From Clostridiales bacterium (GTDB lineage: Bacteria > Bacillota > Clostridia > Christensenellales > Borkfalkiaceae): DNA of 62,912 nucleotides. Both the position numbers and the translations under genes were made by a program. The notes under the pieces were generated by a model. It saw only the letters and a program-made list of their open reading frames with translations, made no database searches and was not told the DNA's origin. Where the stretch lies: the NCBI GenBank assembly GCA_015069365.1, contig SVIT01000003.1, positions 1 to 62,912 on the forward strand, written 5' to 3'. Shown here piece by piece: positions 1 to 8,865 of this stretch (position 1 is its first letter; every line of letters begins with the position of its first letter).

Positions 1-258
1 AAGACCGTTTTCGACAATGCAGGCGTACAGCACCAGCCGTTCTTTAACCGTTCGGATATGCGAAGCGGTTCTACCCTCGGCGGAGCGAGCTTGCGGCACG
101 TTAGTATCATGGGCGCGGATATCGGTCTTGCACAGCTTGCAATGCATTCCGCATGCGAATCCTGCGCGTTGGAAGATTATGAAACTATGGTCAACGGTAT
201 CACCGCTTTTTACGGCGCTACCTTTAGAAAAACAGAAGACGGCATCACAGTCGATTGA
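1..258 (+). CDS. M18 family aminopeptidase, C-terminal part (partial at window start)
   Basis: The frame is open from base 1 to a TGA at 256-258, so this is the last 85 residues of a longer protein. It carries the C-terminal hallmarks of M18 zinc aminopeptidases: a segment NRSDMRSGSTLGG, then GADIGLAQLAMHSACE, in which the His of LAMHS would be a metal ligand, followed by a helical end. The complete M18 gene at 336-1712 on the opposite strand ends with a related layout (GVPVISMHSPYE) but is clearly diverged, so the window holds two distinct M18 enzymes lying tail to tail. A strong terminator follows 16 bases after the stop. The N-terminus, start and operon context lie outside the window. Confidence 0.82.
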   Translation, partial: KTVFDNAGVQHQPFFNRSDMRSGSTLGGASLRHVSIMGADIGLAQLAMHSACESCALEDYETMVNGITAFYGATFRKTEDGITVD

Positions 259-274
259 TACGGATAACACTGAA

Positions 275-304
275 AACAGCCCTGCTTTTGCAGGGCTGTT
301 TTTT
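275..304 (+). terminator. Intrinsic terminator after the partial M18 gene
   Basis: Perfect stem AACAGCCCTGC / GCAGGGCTGTT with a TTTT loop, followed by a T-run. It is A-flanked on the left, so it may also act on the leftward M18 gene that ends at 336. Confidence 0.9.
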
Positions 305-312
305 AATTCGTT

Positions 313-328
313 GCGTACCTGGGTACGC
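313..328. repeat. Palindrome GCGTACC-TG-GGTACGC, related to the dispersed CGTACCTG motif
   Basis: A perfect 7-bp inverted repeat with a 2-base centre sits in the 30 bases between the terminator and the stop of the leftward M18 gene. Its left half, GCGTACCTG, is the left half of the dispersed motif found throughout the window; an imperfect relative (GCATACCTGGGTGC) is at 27871-27884 inside yfhO. Confidence 0.6.
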
Positions 329-335
329 CTAATCC

Positions 336-1712
336 TTATTTAATGAATGCACGGAATGCAAGGTAGTTTTCATAAACGTCCGCTTTGGAAACCACCTCGT
401 ATGGGGAATGCATCGAGATGACGGGCACGCCGATATCAATCGTATCAATGTTCATTTTTGCGATATATTTCGCAACCGTACCGCCGCCGCCAACGTCTAC
501 CTTACCCATTTCGCCAGTCTGCCAAATAACGCCATTGTCATTGAACAGCTTACGCAAGTAGCCGACAAATTCTGCATTTGCATCGTTTGAACCGCTCTTA
601 CCCCTCGCGCCAGTGAACTTGGTAATCCCTGCACCGTGGGAAATGTATGCAGAGTTCAATTTTTCGCATACTTCGGGATAGTTGGGATCGTAGCCAGCGT
701 TTACGTCAGCGGAAAGGCACATCGAATGCGCGCGTACCGCCGCCGAAGAAACGCCTGCCGAAGCAGCAATCTCGTCGATAAGGTCGGTGAAGATTGCGCA
801 CTGCATACCAGTCGTCCCCTCGCTGCCGATCTCTTCCTTGTCGGCAAGAATAACCATGACCGTTCTTTCATCGGAAGGCTCGTCGAACAAAGCGGTGTAC
901 GCAGGATAGGAGCATACTCTGTCATCGTGACCGTAAGCACCGATCAGCGCGCGGTCAAAACCAATATCCTTTGCGTTGAATGCAGGAACAAGCGAGAGTT
1001 CTGCACTGAGGAAATCTGCCTCTTCCATGCCGTATTTTTCTTTTAAAATTCTCAAGAGGTTTTCCTTTACCGTCTTGTCTTTATCGTTTTCCGCAGCCGT
1101 GTAAGGCACGTTACCGAACCAAATATTAAGATCCTCGCCGCCGATTGCTTCTCCCAAAGGTTTTGCATTCTGCTTTGCCGCAAGGTGGGGAAGAAGATCG
1201 CTGATGTAGAATACGGGATCGTTTGCTTCGTCGCCGATCTTCACGTCTAAAGACGTGCCGTTGGCAAGCACTACCGTACCGTGCAACGCAAGAGGAATCG
1301 CCGCCCACTGGTATTTGCGGATACCGCCGTAGTAATGCGTCTTCCCGAACGCAATCCCCTCCGTTTCATACAAAGGCACCTGCTTTAAGTCAATTCTGGG
1401 GCTGTCGATGTGGGAAGCGATAATACGAATACCGTCTTTCGCAACGTCACCCTTACCGATACGGATAAGATAAATATTCTTACCGCGGTTATTGTAGTAT
1501 ACTTTGTCGCCTGCCTTTAACTTCATACCGAATTCAAAAGGCTTATAACCCTGCGCTTTCGCAGCTTCTTCAACGTATTGACAAACTTCGCGTTCAGTTT
1601 TTCCTGCGTCAAGGAAAGTCTTGTAACCCTCAGCATAATCGAAGATTTCTTTCATCATCTTCTCGTCTGCTACTTCGTATACGTTTGTTCTTTTGTATGC
1701 AAGTTCACTCAT
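336..1712 (-). CDS. M18 family zinc aminopeptidase (aminopeptidase I type)
   Basis: A complete 458-residue protein, the usual M18 length. Visible motifs in order are IASHIDSPRIDLKQV (first metal His near residue 95), YGHDDRVCSYPAYTA (bridging Asp), ILADKEEIGSEGTTG (catalytic Glu pair), and VPVISMHSPYEVVSKAD near the C-terminus (last metal His). The enzyme should remove N-terminal residues from peptides in the cytoplasm using two metal ions. It starts at an ATG with AAGGAG 9 bases upstream. It lies 50 bases downstream of sufB on the same strand and probably shares that transcript, although nothing links it functionally to Fe-S assembly. Its 3' end faces the other M18 gene. Confidence 0.9.
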   Translation of the reverse strand: MSELAYKRTNVYEVADEKMMKEIFDYAEGYKTFLDAGKTEREVCQYVEEAAKAQGYKPFEFGMKLKAGDKVYYNNRGKNIYLIRIGKGDVAKDGIRIIASHIDSPRIDLKQVPLYETEGIAFGKTHYYGGIRKYQWAAIPLALHGTVVLANGTSLDVKIGDEANDPVFYISDLLPHLAAKQNAKPLGEAIGGEDLNIWFGNVPYTAAENDKDKTVKENLLRILKEKYGMEEADFLSAELSLVPAFNAKDIGFDRALIGAYGHDDRVCSYPAYTALFDEPSDERTVMVILADKEEIGSEGTTGMQCAIFTDLIDEIAASAGVSSAAVRAHSMCLSADVNAGYDPNYPEVCEKLNSAYISHGAGITKFTGARGKSGSNDANAEFVGYLRKLFNDNGVIWQTGEMGKVDVGGGGTVAKYIAKMNIDTIDIGVPVISMHSPYEVVSKADVYENYLAFRAFIK

Positions 1713-1762
1713 GTTTATATCTCCTTATATCTTCTTTCTTTCGTGAAAGTTCATTTTCTTTT

Positions 1763-2689
1763 TTAATGCAAGAACCCTTTGATGATATGTTCTTCCGCTT
1801 CCTTTTCCGTAAGCCCAAGCGTCATCAGCTTTGTGAGCTGTTCGCCTGCAATCTTACCGATCGCTGCCTCGTGGATAAGTTCCGCGTCGATATGATTTGC
1901 CGAAAGGCAGGGCGCAGCCGTTACCGACGCGCTGTCCATAATGATTGCGTCACATTCCGTATGGCCATGGCAGGGCGCGTTGCCATTCATTGTGGAGACA
2001 AAATTCTGCACCGACTGCTCCGCAGCGACAGATCTGGACATAATATCCGCGCGACAACCCTCGCCGTTCATATCTACCACAAAATCGGTATCCGCTCTCT
2101 GCGTGCCGTGGGTGTACAGCTTTTCCTTAACGATAAAGTTCGCGCCGCTCTTCATATCCGCTCTGGTGATACGCTTCGTGGAGTCGATCCCCTTAATCTG
2201 GGTCGTCTCCATTTCCATATACGCATTTTCATCCAAATGCACCACCGTTTCGGGATTCATCACGTTTTTACCGTTGCCGTCCCCCTCGCCGTAATGCTTT
2301 TCCACATATTTTATTTTTGCGTTTTTCCCTACGTAAAAGGTGTGTACGCCGTCGTGGCGGGAAGTCATATCCACACCGCCGCAATTATGAATACCGCAGC
2401 CCGCGACAATCACTACGTCTGCATTTTCCCCGATATAAAAATCGTTGTACACCACTTCTTGCAAACCTGCTTTGCTGATAATAACGGGAATATGCACGCT
2501 CTCGTTTTTCGTACCAGGCTTGATAAAAATATCAATCCCCGATTTTCCGTCCGTTTTGGAAACAATGTCTATATTCGCCGTTGTGTTTCTGCCAAGCGAT
2601 TCTCCGTTGCCTCGGATATTGAACGCACCCTCGGGGGTTCCGTGTAAATCTGCTATCTGCAATAAGAGATCTTTTTGAATTGAATCCAT
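1763..2689 (-). CDS. SufB/SufD-like Fe-S cluster scaffold protein (single, short)
   Basis: 308 residues, with the SufBD C-terminal core pattern: VVYNDFYIGENADVVIVAGC, then SRHDGVHTFYVGKNAKIKYV, the beta-helix rungs, and a C-terminal helical part with EAAIGKIAGEQLTKLMTLGL. SufB scaffolds build Fe-S clusters on a complex with the ATPase SufC. It is shorter than standard SufB (about 470 residues), and no SufD, SufS, SufU or SufE is in the neighbourhood; sufC lies 13 bases upstream. That pairing matches the minimal SufBC-like systems described in archaea and anaerobes, in which a homo-oligomeric SufB-like protein is enough. Start ATG has the site AAGGAGGGG, which directly abuts a copy of the dispersed TACCTGCCCC motif. 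Confidence 0.87.
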   Translation of the reverse strand: MDSIQKDLLLQIADLHGTPEGAFNIRGNGESLGRNTTANIDIVSKTDGKSGIDIFIKPGTKNESVHIPVIISKAGLQEVVYNDFYIGENADVVIVAGCGIHNCGGVDMTSRHDGVHTFYVGKNAKIKYVEKHYGEGDGNGKNVMNPETVVHLDENAYMEMETTQIKGIDSTKRITRADMKSGANFIVKEKLYTHGTQRADTDFVVDMNGEGCRADIMSRSVAAEQSVQNFVSTMNGNAPCHGHTECDAIIMDSASVTAAPCLSANHIDAELIHEAAIGKIAGEQLTKLMTLGLTEKEAEEHIIKGFLH

Positions 2690-2698
2690 ACCTGCCCC
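2689..2698 (+). repeat. Dispersed motif copy TACCTGCCCC
   Basis: Exact 10-base core; on the sequence it overlaps the last base of the sufB start codon complement and the bases between the start and the Shine-Dalgarno site, so here the motif is part of a translation signal. Confidence 0.7.
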
Positions 2699-2702
2699 CT
2701 CC

Positions 2703-3422
2703 TTACAGTTTATCCGTCAACGCTTTGCAGGTATCAGAACGCAACAGCTCGGGAAGAATTTTCGCCTTTTCCCCAACGTTTTGTATCTGACCGTTTGCCA
2801 ACACCACGATCTTGTCTGCAATATTCAAAATGCGTTCTTGGTGGGAAATGATCAAAATATTCCCCTTGGTCTTTTCATGCATCTTTTCAAATACGCGGAT
2901 CAAATTGTTAAAGCTCCAAAGGTCGATCCCTGCCTCAGGTTCGTCGAAGATGGAGAGTTTTGTCCCGCGCGCCAAAATCGTAGCAATCTCGATGCGTTTT
3001 AACTCGCCCCCAGAAAGCGACGCGTTCACCTCACGGTCGATATAATCCCTCGCGCACATGCCCACCTCGGAAAGATACGCGCACGCATCCGAAACCTTTA
3101 TATTCTTCCCCGCCGCGATGTTGATCAAATCGCGCACGGTCAAACCCTTAAAACGAACGGGCTGTTGAAAGGCATAGGATATCCCTTTTTGCGCACGCTC
3201 TGTAATCGACAGCTCGGTAATGTCCTCACCGTCAAAATAAATCCTGCCCTCCGTAGGCGTTACAATCCCCGCAATCACTTTCGCCAAGGTGGATTTTCCG
3301 CCGCCGTTGGGACCGGTGAACGCCACAAAACGCTCGTCCAAGGTCAAATTAATATCTTTTAAAATCTGTTTTTCACCTAACTCGTCTTTTACACGGTAGC
3401 CGATATTTTTCAGTTCTAACAT
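2703..3422 (-). CDS. sufC: SufC-like Fe-S assembly ATPase
   Basis: 239-residue ABC ATPase without membrane segments. It has Walker A GPNGGGKSTLAKVIAG, the signature NASLSGGELKRIEIA, and Walker B plus the Suf-typical TKLSIFDEPEAGIDLW, which distinguishes SufC from transporter ATPases. It energises Fe-S assembly on the SufB-like partner encoded 13 bases downstream. The start ATG is preceded by AGAGGA. It is the first gene of a probable sufC-sufB-M18 transcript; 79 bases separate it from the transglutaminase-like gene upstream, with a weak AT-rich promoter-like stretch that I could not resolve into clear boxes. Confidence in the family is high; the naming of the system (two-gene SufBC) is inference from the missing sufD and sufS. 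Confidence 0.93.
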   Translation of the reverse strand: MLELKNIGYRVKDELGEKQILKDINLTLDERFVAFTGPNGGGKSTLAKVIAGIVTPTEGRIYFDGEDITELSITERAQKGISYAFQQPVRFKGLTVRDLINIAAGKNIKVSDACAYLSEVGMCARDYIDREVNASLSGGELKRIEIATILARGTKLSIFDEPEAGIDLWSFNNLIRVFEKMHEKTKGNILIISHQERILNIADKIVVLANGQIQNVGEKAKILPELLRSDTCKALTDKL

Positions 3423-3501
3423 AGTTCCTCTTTCGAAAATTTTTCTCTCCTAATATTTATACCGCAATTTTTTCAATCTTAAACGCAAACCATAGGTTTG
3501 T

Positions 3502-5697
3502 TTATTGATAGACGACCGCGCCCGTCCCCGTCAAAGAATAATCGGCGGTACGGTCATAAAGATAACCGCCCTCTACAAAATAAATTCTTAAATCCGCAAG
3601 AGTCCTTTCGCTCCATTTCAAAAGCGTGGCAGGCAACTGCGTCGGCAAGGCATACTGACCATCGATCGTTCCGCGGATATGATAAGCAACGCAGACGTCA
3701 CATTCTCCCATTACGGAAAATTGCGGATATTCCTCTGCAGAATTAAAATTGACGTATACCCCGACCTCAACCACAGTTTCTTCCCCTTTCAGGAAAGAAC
3801 CAACCGTCAAAGCTTGCTTTCCATCCAACCAAATCGAACCGCCAAAGCCTTTCACTGTGCCGATTGTGCCGCCGTTTTTCAATGTTAAACCCCATTCTCC
3901 GCCACACAGCTTGACTGCGGATACGTTCAGTTTCGTTGCCGCGGTCATATAGGACGTAGCCACCGTCAATGAAGATTCTGCATCGCCCACTACACCGTTT
4001 TGCACATTTAAATCCACCCAAAATCCCGTTGTGCACAGATCGTGACCGTTCAAATTCACGTCCAGCGCATCCAAAGAAACATCCTCTAATACCACGTTAC
4101 TCTTCAGCGTCAGAGAACCGTTGGCAGTAAGCTTCGGTAAAATATATCCCTCGCCAAGCACCGCTTTCTTTGCCGAAATAATCAAGTCTTTCACCGCGGG
4201 CAAACTGTTGGAAATATACGCGCCTACAGGGTATACGACAAGGCCCTTTCCCAACGTTACGTTAGTGTCGGGATAGAGTTTCATCTCGTACCTGCCCTGC
4301 CCGTTTACCATTTTTGCAAACGCTGCTTCGGGCGAAGAAACCATTTCCGTTTCCCCTAACTCCTCTCCGTAAGCCACGGGAATTAACCGTGCGGAAGAAA
4401 GCGTAGGTAAAGGGTACTGATATTCCATCCCCTCACCGCCGAGCGTAGGAAGATGGCTAATTGTTGTCGCACTTACGTCTAAGCCAAACCATTCTCGAGT
4501 AATAAGACCTGCATTGCTCGTCTCAAACCCATCGTCCCAAGTAACGTCCACCAAATGCCATGCACTGTCAAGGTACAGATAATTCCACGCGTGCGCCTGC
4601 GCACCGTTTTGATTGACACCTTGTCCATCAACGACAATACACTCCAGCCCAAAAAGCCCGCAAAGATACGCATACGATTTTGCATACGTTTCGCACACCC
4701 CTTGGCCGTAGACTGTCCCGATGATATTATGCGCCCAAACCGCATCTTCAGGCGTCACGCCGTCTTCCTCGTAGGCATAGGTTACTTGATTTACCAAATA
4801 ATCGTGGATCGTCAGCGCGCGCTCCGTCATACTCATTTTCCCATTCAGGTATTCGTCGCATTCCATTGCCATTTCTTGCACATTTTCGGTCAAAGCCTTT
4901 CTGCTTTGTCCTTGCGTATACGCTTCGTCTGCGCACATATAGAAAGACACCGCCTGGCGATCTCCTACGTATGAAGTACTTGCAGCCTGTGCCAGCCAGA
5001 AAAACTCTGGATAGTCTTGCTTGAACGTCTTGTAGACAGAAGCTACCTCCTCGACACTAAGCGTATAATCAGTACAATCCAATTCCGCAATCAAACGTCT
5101 TCCGTCCGTCAATGTAATATCTTGTTCGGATATGGAAAATGTTACAGCCGCATGATGCATATCCTCGTAAAGACTGCACAGCGCAACGGCATTTGTCTCC
5201 CCCTTAAACGCTTGATAACCGTATCTTGTCTCAACGGCTTTGGGAGCAAAATCCAAAGCAACCACTCTGCCCAAGTCCTCCCAAGTACCATCTGAATAAT
5301 AGACGATCTTGTGTCCCAAGACATCTGTTTCTTCACTTACCACCGTCTTCTCGGGATTAACCTCCCCAGTCGGGGGCAAAGGCGGATCTTCTTGCGTGGG
5401 CGGTGTTATTGTACCGCCCTCATTGTCAGACGGTACATCCGTTCCCCCTTGATTGTTGGAAGAATCCGTTTCCTCATCGCCGCCAGAGGACGTTTTGTCC
5501 TCTTCCGAATCTCCCGTGCTGGAAGAGCTAGAATTTTCTTCTTTCGACGTTTCGTCATAAGAAGACGAGGAAGAATCGCCCAAACTGCTTTGCGTTCCGC
5601 CGTTTTGAGGCACACCGCCACACGCAGTCCCTCCAAGCACCGCCAACGATAACAATAAACATATCCAACTTTTTAAGACGTTTTTTCTTTTGAACAT
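3502..5697 (-). CDS. Surface lipoprotein with transglutaminase-like domain
   Basis: 731 residues. The N-terminus is a lipoprotein signal ending LGGTACGG. A low-complexity Ser/Glu/Asp/Pro linker follows (about residues 30-110), typical of proteins held away from the cell surface. A central transglutaminase-like fold is marked by YGQGVCETYAKSYAYLC, then QAHAWNYLYLD and WHLVDVTWDDGF, giving a complete Cys-His-Asp triad, so a cysteine protease-like or cross-linking activity is plausible. The C-terminal 250 residues look like beta-strand repeats without a recognised family. Start ATG follows AAGGAGG. The gene is last in a tight operon, 12 bases after the YgjP-like gene. The substrate cannot be deduced. 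A short copy of TACCTGCCC lies inside it at 4289-4297. Confidence 0.85.
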   Translation of the reverse strand: MFKRKNVLKSWICLLLSLAVLGGTACGGVPQNGGTQSSLGDSSSSSYDETSKEENSSSSSTGDSEEDKTSSGGDEETDSSNNQGGTDVPSDNEGGTITPPTQEDPPLPPTGEVNPEKTVVSEETDVLGHKIVYYSDGTWEDLGRVVALDFAPKAVETRYGYQAFKGETNAVALCSLYEDMHHAAVTFSISEQDITLTDGRRLIAELDCTDYTLSVEEVASVYKTFKQDYPEFFWLAQAASTSYVGDRQAVSFYMCADEAYTQGQSRKALTENVQEMAMECDEYLNGKMSMTERALTIHDYLVNQVTYAYEEDGVTPEDAVWAHNIIGTVYGQGVCETYAKSYAYLCGLFGLECIVVDGQGVNQNGAQAHAWNYLYLDSAWHLVDVTWDDGFETSNAGLITREWFGLDVSATTISHLPTLGGEGMEYQYPLPTLSSARLIPVAYGEELGETEMVSSPEAAFAKMVNGQGRYEMKLYPDTNVTLGKGLVVYPVGAYISNSLPAVKDLIISAKKAVLGEGYILPKLTANGSLTLKSNVVLEDVSLDALDVNLNGHDLCTTGFWVDLNVQNGVVGDAESSLTVATSYMTAATKLNVSAVKLCGGEWGLTLKNGGTIGTVKGFGGSIWLDGKQALTVGSFLKGEETVVEVGVYVNFNSAEEYPQFSVMGECDVCVAYHIRGTIDGQYALPTQLPATLLKWSERTLADLRIYFVEGGYLYDRTADYSLTGTGAVVYQ

Positions 5698-5709
5698 AAG
5701 GAATCCTCC

Positions 5710-6372
5710 TTACAATACTTCCATCAAACCGCCGTAAACCTTTAACCATTTCCGACGCTCTTTCCAGTCGGGAATATACCGTTCCACTTCTGCCCAAAAA
5801 CGTTTTGAATGGTTTTTATGTTTGGTATGCGCCAGTTCATGTACAGCGACGTATTCAATTACTTCTTTCGGTGCGTAAATCAAGCGGAAAGAATACCGTA
5901 TCGCATTCTCTGCCGAACAAATCCCCCAGTGCGTTTTCGCGCTGTTGACAGAAACCGATTGATAGCTTGCGTTCATCTTTTCCGCCTGCTCTTTTGTAAC
6001 CTTAGTAAGGATACGTTTTGCATTCTCTTTTAGCCAATGCACCAGCCTCTCTTTCGGGTTTTTATCGGGCAGAAAGATATCCCCCGTTTCCGCTTCATAA
6101 ACTACTCTTGCGGTATCCGTAACGAAAATTTTACACGGTTTTCCAAGCAAAATCAGCGTGTATCCGTGTAGGTTCTCCGCAGGTAATCGAATACCTGCCC
6201 CCTCCCTTTCCGCTTTTTTGCGTAAAATCCAAGGCTCTTTTTCTTGTAAAAACGAAAAAATCCGCTCCTGCGCGCAAGCATAAGGCGCGCGCACGATTAA
6301 ACGGCCGAACGAGTCGATCGTAATCGCCAACGTCTTACGACGGGAACGGATAATTTCATCGGGTTGTATCAT
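5710..6372 (-). CDS. YgjP-like (DUF45) zinc metallopeptidase
   Basis: 220 residues, the normal size for the YgjP/DUF45 family. The C-terminal half has the zinc motif VHELAHTKHKNHSKRFW, with HExxH and a downstream acidic residue in the following helix (WAEVERYIPDW). The preceding segment TKTHWGICS-like (NSAKTHWGICSAENAI) is also family-typical. The physiological role of the family is poorly known. It starts 3 bases after the galE stop and ends 12 bases before the lipoprotein gene, so all three are probably co-transcribed. Residues around 62-73 (KKAEREGAGIRL) are encoded by a copy of the dispersed repeat and closely resemble a segment in OppF (KKAETKGAGIDL), suggesting that a repeat was inserted or copied into the gene. 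Confidence 0.85.
   Translation of the reverse strand: MIQPDEIIRSRRKTLAITIDSFGRLIVRAPYACAQERIFSFLQEKEPWILRKKAEREGAGIRLPAENLHGYTLILLGKPCKIFVTDTARVVYEAETGDIFLPDKNPKERLVHWLKENAKRILTKVTKEQAEKMNASYQSVSVNSAKTHWGICSAENAIRYSFRLIYAPKEVIEYVAVHELAHTKHKNHSKRFWAEVERYIPDWKERRKWLKVYGGLMEVL
6184..6220 (+). repeat. Extended dispersed repeat inside the ygjP-like gene
   Basis: About 37 bases align with 9821-9858 inside oppF with some 32 matches: a shared left flank (TAA...AATACCTGCCCCCT) and right flank (TTTCCGC then a T-run). Both copies are read in the same frame on the complementary strand, giving KKAE-xx-GAGI-x-L. Confidence 0.75.
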
Positions 6373-6375
6373 ACG

Positions 6376-7389
6376 TTATTCTTCATAGCCTCTGGGATTG
6401 CCGCTCTGCCATTTCCATTGCGAAGCGCACATTTCCTCAATCCCGTTTTTCGCCGTCCAGTGCAATTCTTTTGCAGCTTTATCGGGCGCAGCGTAGCAGG
6501 TTGCGATATCGCCGGGACGACGTTCGCAGATTTTATAAGGCAACGTCTTTCCACAAGCCTTTTCAAACGCATGGATCATATCCAGCACGCTATAACCATG
6601 CCCCGTCCCCAAATTGTAGATATGCACGCCGCTATTATTGCAATTTTCAATCGCAGCAATATGTCCCAAAGCCAAATCAACTACGTGAATATAATCGCGC
6701 ACGCCCGTTCCGTCAGGGGTGTCGTAATCGTTCCCAAAAACGTTGATGCACGCCAGTTTCCCGCTAGCAACCTGCGCAACGTAAGGCATCAGATTGTTGG
6801 GGATACCTTTAGGATCTTCCCCGATCAAACCGCTCTCGTGCGCACCGACGGGATTGAAATAACGGAGAAGAATGACGTTCCATTCGTTATCCGCTTTATA
6901 CAGATCCTGCATAATCATTTCCATCATCAGCTTGGTGCTGCCATAAGGGTTCGTCGTCGAGAGACGGCAATTTTCGTCCAACGGCAAACGTTCGGGATCT
7001 CCGTATACCGTCGCAGACGAGGAGAAAATGACTTTCTTCACGTTATGTCTGTTCATGACCTGCAACAGCGTTACCGTACCGCTGATGTTGTTTTCATAGT
7101 ATTTTAAAGGCAACTTACAGCTCTCGCCCACCGCCTTAAACGCCGCAAAATGAATGACAGCGTCAAACTTATGCGAGGAAAATACCTTATCCATCGCCTG
7201 CTCGTCACGAATATCCGCCTCGTAGAACGTAACCTCTTTACCCGTGATTTTCTGCACGCGACGAAGACTCTCGAAACTAGAGTTGCTGAAATTGTCCACA
7301 ACGACTACTTCGTAGTTTTTGTTCAAAAGTTCTAATACGGTATGCGAACCGATATAGCCGCAGCCGCCGGTAACTAAAATCGTTGCCAT
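6376..7389 (-). CDS. galE: UDP-glucose 4-epimerase
   Basis: 337 residues, standard GalE length. It has the N-terminal NAD-binding motif [12 protein letters not shown], the catalytic [17 protein letters not shown] and the [11 protein letters not shown] motif with the YxxxK pair, and the sugar-nucleotide region [17 protein letters not shown]. It interconverts UDP-glucose and UDP-galactose for galactose catabolism or surface polysaccharide. First gene of an apparent operon with the YgjP-like protease and the surface lipoprotein. The Shine-Dalgarno is a moderate GAGAGGTGG before the ATG. A good sigma-A promoter lies about 55 bases upstream, and its leader contains a hairpin AGCCCGC/GCGGGCT (7421-7439) of unknown function. 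Confidence 0.96.
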   Translation of the reverse strand: MATILVTGGCGYIGSHTVLELLNKNYEVVVVDNFSNSSFESLRRVQKITGKEVTFYEADIRDEQAMDKVFSSHKFDAVIHFAAFKAVGESCKLPLKYYENNISGTVTLLQVMNRHNVKKVIFSSSATVYGDPERLPLDENCRLSTTNPYGSTKLMMEMIMQDLYKADNEWNVILLRYFNPVGAHESGLIGEDPKGIPNNLMPYVAQVASGKLACINVFGNDYDTPDGTGVRDYIHVVDLALGHIAAIENCNNSGVHIYNLGTGHGYSVLDMIHAFEKACGKTLPYKICERRPGDIATCYAAPDKAAKELHWTAKNGIEEMCASQWKWQSGNPRGYEE

Positions 7390-7442
7390 AATCCACCTCT
7401 CTTCATTTTTAGCCCGCTATACGCGGGCTGTAATCGTCTATA

Positions 7443-7470
7443 ATTATACTATGCCGAAAAATTTTCGCAA
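7443..7470 (-). promoter_or_regulatory. Sigma-A promoter for the galE operon
   Basis: Read on the minus strand: -35 TTGCGA (7465-7470), 16-base spacer, -10 TATAAT (7443-7448). The -35 lies within the terminator hairpin of the upstream gene. Confidence 0.65.
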
Positions 7471-7478
7471 GCGAAAAT
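7457..7478 (-). terminator. Terminator of the CNNM gene overlapping the galE promoter
   Basis: Inverted repeat ATTTTCGC/GCGAAAAT (7461-7478) followed on the minus strand by a T-run. It is separated from the CNNM stop by about 65 bases. Confidence 0.6.
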
Positions 7479-7544
7479 CTTTCCCTCTTTTTTGCGATTC
7501 TTTCACGCTCGAAAGCCAAGAGCTTTGCACGGAGTAATGAGGGC

Positions 7545-8804
7545 TTATTCTTCCTCAGCTTCTTCTAACAGCTTTTTACAACGCACCTTCAATACCTTTT
7601 TCTTAGTCGCTTTGACAATCTTGATCTCAATATTGTTCATGCGAACCGTTTCCCCGATAGGCGGGATTTGACCGTACGTTTCCGTCACCCAGCCGCCGAT
7701 AGTATTCGATTCGTATTCCTCGTCGTCCATCTCCGTTTCATACAACTCGAAAAATTCATCCAACGAACATCTTCCGTCCATCCAGTACTCATCGTCGGAA
7801 ATTTTTCCGTAGTAAACCTCTTCCTCGTCGTGTTCATCCCAGATCTCACCGACAAGCTCTTCCAAAATATCTTCTAAAGTAACGATACCGACCAGACCGC
7901 CGTACTCGTCCGAAACCGCCGCCATGTGGATTTTTTGCTTTTGCAACTGTTTCAGCAGCGCGGAAATGCGGGTGTGCTCGGTCGTGAACACGATATCTTG
8001 TACCAAATGCCCGATCTCCTTTTCACCGTTGACGTAACCCGCGAAGAAATCCCTTTCATGGATCAGGCCGATCACGTTATCAATCGTGTCTTTGTAGACA
8101 GGCAAACGGGAGTAGCCCGTTTTTTGGAACACTTCCCTGATCTCTTCCATCGTGGAGTCCTCATCCACCGCATGAACGTCCACGCGCGGAACAAGAATAT
8201 CTTCCACTTTTAAATCGTCAAATTCGAGAGCGGAACGCACAAGCTCCGATTCGTCCTCTTTTAACGTACCGCTTTCCTCCGCTTCTTCAACGAGCGAAAG
8301 CAGTTCTTCATCCGTTACCGTTTCATCTTTCTTTAACTTGAACAGCTTGGCAAAGCCCGCCTTGTAAAGATCGAAAATCTTGCAAAGAGGGAAGAGTATC
8401 CAGTAAAAAAGCTGCATCAAGGGATAGAATAAGAAACATGTTTTTTCAGGATAAACACTCGCCAAATATTTGGGGGTGATTTCACCGAAAAGCAGTACCA
8501 CGACCGTCAAAACCGCCGTCGAAACAGTGGTTGCAACGTCGGGATTTGCAATAAGTTTCGCAAACAAAATCGTGCTCAAGGCAGACGCTGTCAAATTAAC
8601 AACGTTGTTCCCGACCAAAATAGCCGTGACAAGTTTGTCATATTTTTCGTCTGCAAATTGATAGATTGCTTTTGCGTTTTTCTTACCCTGCGAAGCAAGC
8701 GTCTTTAACTTAATTTTGTTGGCGCAGGAAAACGCAGTTTCCGTTCCCGAGAAAAACCCGGAGAGAAGTACCAGCACGATTATCGCGATAGTTAGGGGTA
8801 CCAT
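7545..8804 (-). CDS. CNNM-type transporter with CBS domains (hemolysin C/CorC family)
   Basis: 419 residues from the ATG at 8802-8804. The order is a CNNM membrane domain with about four segments (VPLTIAIIVLVLLSGFFSGTETAFSC at the start), a CBS pair (VEDILVPRVDVHAVD ... YSRLPVYKDTIDNVIGLIHERDF ... AVSDEYGGLVGIVTLEDILEELVGEIWDEHD), and a CorC_HlyC C-terminal domain (DEYWMDGRCSLDEF). The family is linked to magnesium or cobalt efflux and Mg homeostasis. The frame stays open upstream to 8885, but that extension is basic and unlike the family, so I chose the methionine that directly precedes the first membrane helix. Its GGAGG lies 16 bases away, longer than usual, which leaves some doubt about the start. 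Monocistronic, with its own promoter. Confidence 0.9.
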   Translation of the reverse strand: MVPLTIAIIVLVLLSGFFSGTETAFSCANKIKLKTLASQGKKNAKAIYQFADEKYDKLVTAILVGNNVVNLTASALSTILFAKLIANPDVATTVSTAVLTVVVLLFGEITPKYLASVYPEKTCFLFYPLMQLFYWILFPLCKIFDLYKAGFAKLFKLKKDETVTDEELLSLVEEAEESGTLKEDESELVRSALEFDDLKVEDILVPRVDVHAVDEDSTMEEIREVFQKTGYSRLPVYKDTIDNVIGLIHERDFFAGYVNGEKEIGHLVQDIVFTTEHTRISALLKQLQKQKIHMAAVSDEYGGLVGIVTLEDILEELVGEIWDEHDEEEVYYGKISDDEYWMDGRCSLDEFFELYETEMDDEEYESNTIGGWVTETYGQIPPIGETVRMNNIEIKIVKATKKKVLKVRCKKLLEEAEEE

Positions 8805-8865
8805 AGTAGTTGTTGAATATCCTCCAAAAAAATAAAAATTTTTCGAGCGATTGCGCTCATGTATT

